The position numbers and the translations under genes are program-made. From contig JAITFP010000072.1 in assembly GCA_031281275.1 (NCBI GenBank), positions 1 to 64,000 on the forward strand: a stretch of 64,000 bases of DNA, in the 5' to 3' direction. A model generated the notes under the pieces. The model was not told the DNA's origin and made no database searches. It worked only from the letters and a program-made list of their open reading frames with translations. Shown piece after piece: positions 60,722 to 64,000 of the stretch; the first letter of the stretch is position 1, and each line of letters starts with the position of its first letter. The stretch is from Candidatus Fibrimonadaceae bacterium. Its GTDB lineage: Bacteria; Fibrobacterota; Fibrobacteria; Fibrobacterales; Fibrobacteraceae.

Positions 60722-61369
60722 ATGATTAACTTATTATGGATAATAATACTATTTATCGGGCTGGCTAACGCACAACCCATAACTTACACATATAAATACG
60801 CACTGGAAACTCCTGTGAATATCAGGTCTGGGCAGAGTTCCAAGCACGATATTGTGGGGCAGTTGAAAATGGATGAGCGTTTTGAAATGGATGCTGCCTG
60901 CAAGTCCGGTTGGTGCAGGGCAAGAGCTGGAAATATTGAGGGATGGGTGCATATCTCCCAAGCAAAGCAAGCACCAACACAAGCAAAAACAGCAGAGCCA
61001 GCAAAGGCGGCGACCAATACCGAAGAAGATTTAGAATGGTGGGCTATACCATTGACAATACTGGTATTAATAATAGGGCTATTTGTAATATGGAAACTCA
61101 AATGGATTATCATAAAAATTATTGGCGGAGTTTTCAAAATAATATTATATCTGATGCTGGGCTTGTTTAGAGATAGACCTTTGCCTATAATTTCTTATGC
61201 AAGTCAAGAAGGCGCGAATGTTGTAGTATATGGTGAGCAAAATAGATATCTTTTTAGTAAAAAGGGCCAGCTATATAGCTATACCGATACAACTGTTTCT
61301 ATAATTTTGAAAGATAATATCAGTACTTTTGATTCAAATGAGGTTCTTTTGGAGCAAAGGCGCATATAG
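60722..61369 (+). CDS. SH3b-domain membrane protein
   Basis: 215 residues with a signal peptide (IGLANAQ), an SH3b domain (ALETPVNIRSGQSSKHDIVGQL, then WCRARAGNIEGWVH), a linker, and two close transmembrane helices (LTILVLIIGLFVIWKL and following). The C-terminal about 60 residues have a beta pattern and would be cytoplasmic or periplasmic depending on topology. SH3b domains often bind peptidoglycan. TATATT lies 10 bases before the ATG. Confidence 0.75.
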   Translation: MINLLWIIILFIGLANAQPITYTYKYALETPVNIRSGQSSKHDIVGQLKMDERFEMDAACKSGWCRARAGNIEGWVHISQAKQAPTQAKTAEPAKAATNTEEDLEWWAIPLTILVLIIGLFVIWKLKWIIIKIIGGVFKIILYLMLGLFRDRPLPIISYASQEGANVVVYGEQNRYLFSKKGQLYSYTDTTVSIILKDNISTFDSNEVLLEQRRI

Positions 61370-61469
61370 AAGAATTTGCGTCGCGGACGGCGCAAACTAG
61401 CCAAATTCTGTGTTCTCAGGAATTTGGTGAATAAAAAAGAACGGGAAAACAAAAAACGGAGTTTGAAAA

Positions 61470-62063
61470 ATGAACAAAACTAAGTTCTCTCTATTAGCGG
61501 CAGGCATTTCGCTTGCCTTGGTATTAACCTCTTGCTTCGGCAAATCTGCGGTTACGGATTCTGCCTCTGGCTCAAAAAGTAAGCGGATTGCCGATGCACC
61601 AGAAATAGAGCTTGAAAATAAGCTTACAGAAAGTCAGCGTAAATCTATTCCTTGGGGCATAGGCACTGGCGTTTCCACCGACAGGCAAATGGCAAGAACA
61701 GAATCCATTGCTCAAGCACAGGCGGCAACAGCCCGAAATTCCAAACTCATAGTCACAGGGCTTTTGGATACTTACGCAAAGAACGTAAATGGCGAAGCCA
61801 AACGCATAACCGAAGACAAAATCAACAACTTCGTTGATACACAGATAGAGGGCAGTTATGTGTTTGAAACTATTATGGAATTCAACGAAGAAGACAAGAA
61901 ATACAGCGTTTACACTCTTGTTTTGCTCGATCCAGACAGAATCGCAGAAGCATTGAAAGCTGCGTTGGGTAACCAGGAAGAACAGGAATTGCGAGCAGCT
62001 TCTGAAAAGATGCAGGATAGACTGGAACAGATGAAAGCGGAATACCGTGGTTTGAAGAAATGA
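61470..62063 (+). CDS. LPP20-like lipoprotein
   Basis: 197 residues with a lipoprotein signal peptide (lipobox LTSC). The region from PWGIGTGVSTDRQMARTESIAQAQAA to YSVYTLVLLDP matches the LPP20 family, small surface or envelope lipoproteins of unclear function. The C-terminus is a helix (EEQELRAASEKMQDRLEQM). It overlaps the next lipoprotein gene by four bases, so they are co-translated. Confidence 0.8.
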   Translation: MNKTKFSLLAAGISLALVLTSCFGKSAVTDSASGSKSKRIADAPEIELENKLTESQRKSIPWGIGTGVSTDRQMARTESIAQAQAATARNSKLIVTGLLDTYAKNVNGEAKRITEDKINNFVDTQIEGSYVFETIMEFNEEDKKYSVYTLVLLDPDRIAEALKAALGNQEEQELRAASEKMQDRLEQMKAEYRGLKK

Positions 62064-63094
62064 GATTCATTATCCATACTATTTTTCTGTGTTTACTCAT
62101 CTCTTGCTTAGGTGTGACAAGCCCCAAACCCGTGAATTCAAATTCAGGGCAAGGGGGTTCAAGCACAGACTTAAATCAGGCATTGAATGATGTTTCTTGC
62201 CCGAATACAAATGATTTTCGCGGAACTGGCATAGGCGACAACGAAAACGAGGCACTTGCGCAAGCCCGCTCAAATATGGCTTTGGAACACTTTTCACAAA
62301 AATTGAAATCTAATGTCCAAATAATCGGGCAGAATATAAATCAAGTGGCTAGTACAAACACTAAAACGAGCATAGAGCAGGAAGTTGCCCTTGCAAACGC
62401 ACAAGATGCCAAATTGAGCTTCTCTGCACGAAGTGGCAATAAAACAGGAGTTATAGCCTGCATGAGCCGTGCCGATGCAGCAAAAGGCTTTTTGGAGCAG
62501 CAGCGGCTTGTGTTGGATTCCCTAGAGCTAGCTTCAAATACAGTATTAAACATAGAACACCCCAAGCATAAAAACGAAGCCTGGCAGGGAACTCAAATGT
62601 ATTATAACAATATTGTTGCAATACAGAATTTGCTGAATGACTGGGGAGTTGCAAAGACTGATTATTTTGATAAAGCTGGTGAAATTTATTCCAAAACAAG
62701 GGAAGATTATAAAAAATATTGCCAAACCACCAAGCTGCATTGGAACCCAGAAAAGAAAAACCCTTATTCTGAGATAGCTTTTTCCAAGCTCTCCAGCGGC
62801 ATAAAAATGGAAAATACTTCTTGCACAGGCAGGGGCATATCACTTGTTTACAAGGAAGCAAAACCCGAATGTGAATCTCATGGCGGTCTCTATGGCTGCT
62901 CGTATCAGCCATTTTTGGCGATAACTTCTTGCAATGGGGCAGAACTTCGGCTTTTGGAAAGCACAGCACCAATAAAAGGCTTTGGTCAAAAAGAGGAAAT
63001 TGCTGTGGAAAAACTGCAAGATAAATTGAAAAAAGAAAACTTTTTGAATCAATGGATACAGGAAATTAAACAATGGAGTCCGCAATGCGAATAA
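62060..63094 (+). CDS. Lipoprotein with LPP20-like N-terminal segment
   Basis: 344 residues with lipobox LISC. Residues about 50-140 (DFRGTGIGDNENEALAQARSN) parallel the LPP20 region of the upstream gene. The C-terminal half is a helical and Cys-containing region (CTGRGISLVYKEAKPEC) I do not recognise. Its stop overlaps the start of the thioredoxin-like gene by 10 bases. It probably belongs to an envelope complex with its neighbours. Confidence 0.7.
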   Translation: MRFIIHTIFLCLLISCLGVTSPKPVNSNSGQGGSSTDLNQALNDVSCPNTNDFRGTGIGDNENEALAQARSNMALEHFSQKLKSNVQIIGQNINQVASTNTKTSIEQEVALANAQDAKLSFSARSGNKTGVIACMSRADAAKGFLEQQRLVLDSLELASNTVLNIEHPKHKNEAWQGTQMYYNNIVAIQNLLNDWGVAKTDYFDKAGEIYSKTREDYKKYCQTTKLHWNPEKKNPYSEIAFSKLSSGIKMENTSCTGRGISLVYKEAKPECESHGGLYGCSYQPFLAITSCNGAELRLLESTAPIKGFGQKEEIAVEKLQDKLKKENFLNQWIQEIKQWSPQCE

Positions 63095-63636
63095 TAATTA
63101 TATTAACCGCCTTAATGTCCACACTTTGTTTTGGGCAATCACATAAACTAAATCCACTGCCCAAGCAATTGCAAGGCACAATTCCAAATTTCAAGGTGCT
63201 TGCAATAGACAACGAAACCGAACTAAATCAGAACGATTTAAAAACAAATGCTAAAAAAGCCGGAGCCAAACGCATAATTCTTTCCTTTTTCGCTACTTGG
63301 TGCGTTAATTGCATAGAAGAGCTTGTTCGCCTAAAAGAAAATGCAAACGAACTAAAAAAAAATGGGGTGCAGGTATATCTGATAAATGCTGGGGAAAGCA
63401 TCCACAATGATGGCGATAAAGTTAGCGATATGGTAAAAAAATATGCAGGAAATTCTTTCCCCCTTTGGTTTGACCCCAATGGTAATTTATTGAGGAAATC
63501 TGGCTTTATCCAAGAAAACAGCGGTAAATTTTCCTTGCCATTGATTATTATCTTGGATCCCGATTTGCGTGTTCTAGGCGTTTTATCGGCTATAAGCAAA
63601 GATGACTTTCCTAAAGTTTTGTGGGGTGAATTTTGA
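63085..63636 (+). CDS. TlpA/ResA-like thioredoxin-fold protein
   Basis: 183 residues using the second ATG (MRIIIILTAL), which gives a clean signal peptide ending CFGQ. The thioredoxin-like active site is FFATWCVNC (CxxC), and SLPLIIILDPD is the cis-Pro loop region. It should act as a periplasmic or extracytoplasmic disulfide reductase or oxidase. This is a plausible partner for the many cysteine-rich lipoproteins of this genome. It overlaps the next gene by four bases. Confidence 0.85.
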   Translation: MRIIIILTALMSTLCFGQSHKLNPLPKQLQGTIPNFKVLAIDNETELNQNDLKTNAKKAGAKRIILSFFATWCVNCIEELVRLKENANELKKNGVQVYLINAGESIHNDGDKVSDMVKKYAGNSFPLWFDPNGNLLRKSGFIQENSGKFSLPLIIILDPDLRVLGVLSAISKDDFPKVLWGEF

Positions 63637-64000
63637 AAAAAGTTTTGATTTTATGCTTATTTGCATTTTGCTTTGCCTCTGCTGCAAAGAAAAGCCTTGC
63701 TGTGATGCCCTGCGTGGGCGATTTTGATGCCAAAGGATTAGAACGTTTAAGAAATAAAATAGAAGAGGTTACAAGGGCTGTTTTGCCATCCGCTGATTTC
63801 AGAATGATACCTTACAAGAATGTACAGGAAGAGATAGGTGATGAAGCTCTTTTCAATGCGTGCAAGGAAGGGGGGGTATGTTTCGGAGACTTGGCAGGAA
63901 GAGTCAATGCGGATTACGGAGCGTGGTGCATGGTCAATAAGTATAGCAACAAATTTATATTCACGTTTCAACTGTATAGCGTAAGAGAAAAGGATCTTAT
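63633..64000 (+). CDS. Secreted protein, C-terminus cut by window end
   Basis: Not on the ORF track. TTG start overlapping the thioredoxin stop (TTGA). It encodes a signal peptide (KKVLILCLFAFCFASAA), then KSLAVMPCVGDFDAKG and FRMIPYKNVQEEIGDE, a pattern like CsgG/LpoB-type or TolB-N-like alpha/beta proteins that begin with an LAVMP strand. The reading frame is open to the end of the window. Function cannot be given from this part. Confidence 0.7.
   Translation, partial: MKKVLILCLFAFCFASAAKKSLAVMPCVGDFDAKGLERLRNKIEEVTRAVLPSADFRMIPYKNVQEEIGDEALFNACKEGGVCFGDLAGRVNADYGAWCMVNKYSNKFIFTFQLYSVREKDL

Noticed and set aside
61385-61420. TTGCG...CGCAA hairpin after the SH3b gene as a terminator
   Set aside because: There is no following T tract and the stem is only five bases.

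Overview
The window looks like a contig from a member of the Fibrobacterota (Fibrobacter-like). Two proteins (34225..34749 and 49869..50729) carry the FISUMP domain that is expanded in Fibrobacter. The coding style is moderately AT-rich. Many promoters have a TATATT -10 box only 6-10 nt before the start codon. Housekeeping genes are mixed with outer-membrane, lipoprotein and succinate/propionate-type genes (MeaB, biotin-dependent carboxyltransferase, BadF-type activase). I cannot name a species.

Layout. 1..20.4 kb is an accessory, rearranged region: a membrane zinc peptidase, tgt, a Panacea-type toxin-antitoxin candidate, and three very large cysteine-rich collagen-like lipoproteins (3913..6537, 6738..10943, 16089..18590). 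The three share almost identical promoters and N-termini. A promoterless copy of the 3' 2 kb of the second one lies inverted downstream (13394..15439). Between these inverted arms sit a DUF5678-like/retropepsin-like pair, an Rpn-family recombination-promoting nuclease between 22-bp direct repeats, and a broken REP-associated transposase. Two paralogous membrane coiled-coil genes, each with an overlapping leader ORF, and the broken transposase share one ECF-sigma-like promoter/leader.

20.4..28.9 kb: lipoprotein, homoserine dehydrogenase, then a phosphate regulon (porin, phoB, phoR, pstS, pstC, pstA). Two 11-bp-periodic Pho boxes each sit just downstream of a GTCTGAACC terminal-inverted-repeat element. 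pstB and phoU are not in the window. 28.9..36.9 kb: orphan adenine methylase, degraded-looking DinJ/YafQ module, alaS (with a REP-like palindrome inside the coding sequence), sulfate-binding protein, FISUMP lipoprotein, HIT, recO, panB and a 50-residue histone-H1-like protein. 36.9..47 kb is mostly minus strand: lnt, a TPR protein, panD, rpe, pdxB, tRNA-Val, cheR, cheB, a Wzi-like outer-membrane protein and a small zinc-finger protein. 47..60.6 kb: Wzz-like protein, double activase, FISUMP protein, an archaeal/eukaryotic-type methylthiotransferase, a GT9-like protein, ispH, a lipoprotein, an FKBP, meaB, rfbA, a carboxyltransferase and a second AAA/PD-(D/E)XK protein. 60.7..64 kb: an envelope cluster (SH3b protein, two lipoproteins, a TlpA-like thioredoxin, and a secreted protein cut by the window end).

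The most interesting system is the large cysteine-rich lipoprotein family. It has an expressed gene, an inverted promoterless donor copy and a recombination-promoting nuclease in the loop between them, an arrangement that could generate surface variation by inversion or gene conversion. Other strong signals are dispersed intergenic elements that start at a gene's stop codon and end in the next gene's -10 box, an apparently common use of leaderless mRNAs, a PstC with a PstS-like half domain in its periplasmic loop, and a pdxB frame that appears to begin inside a tRNA gene.
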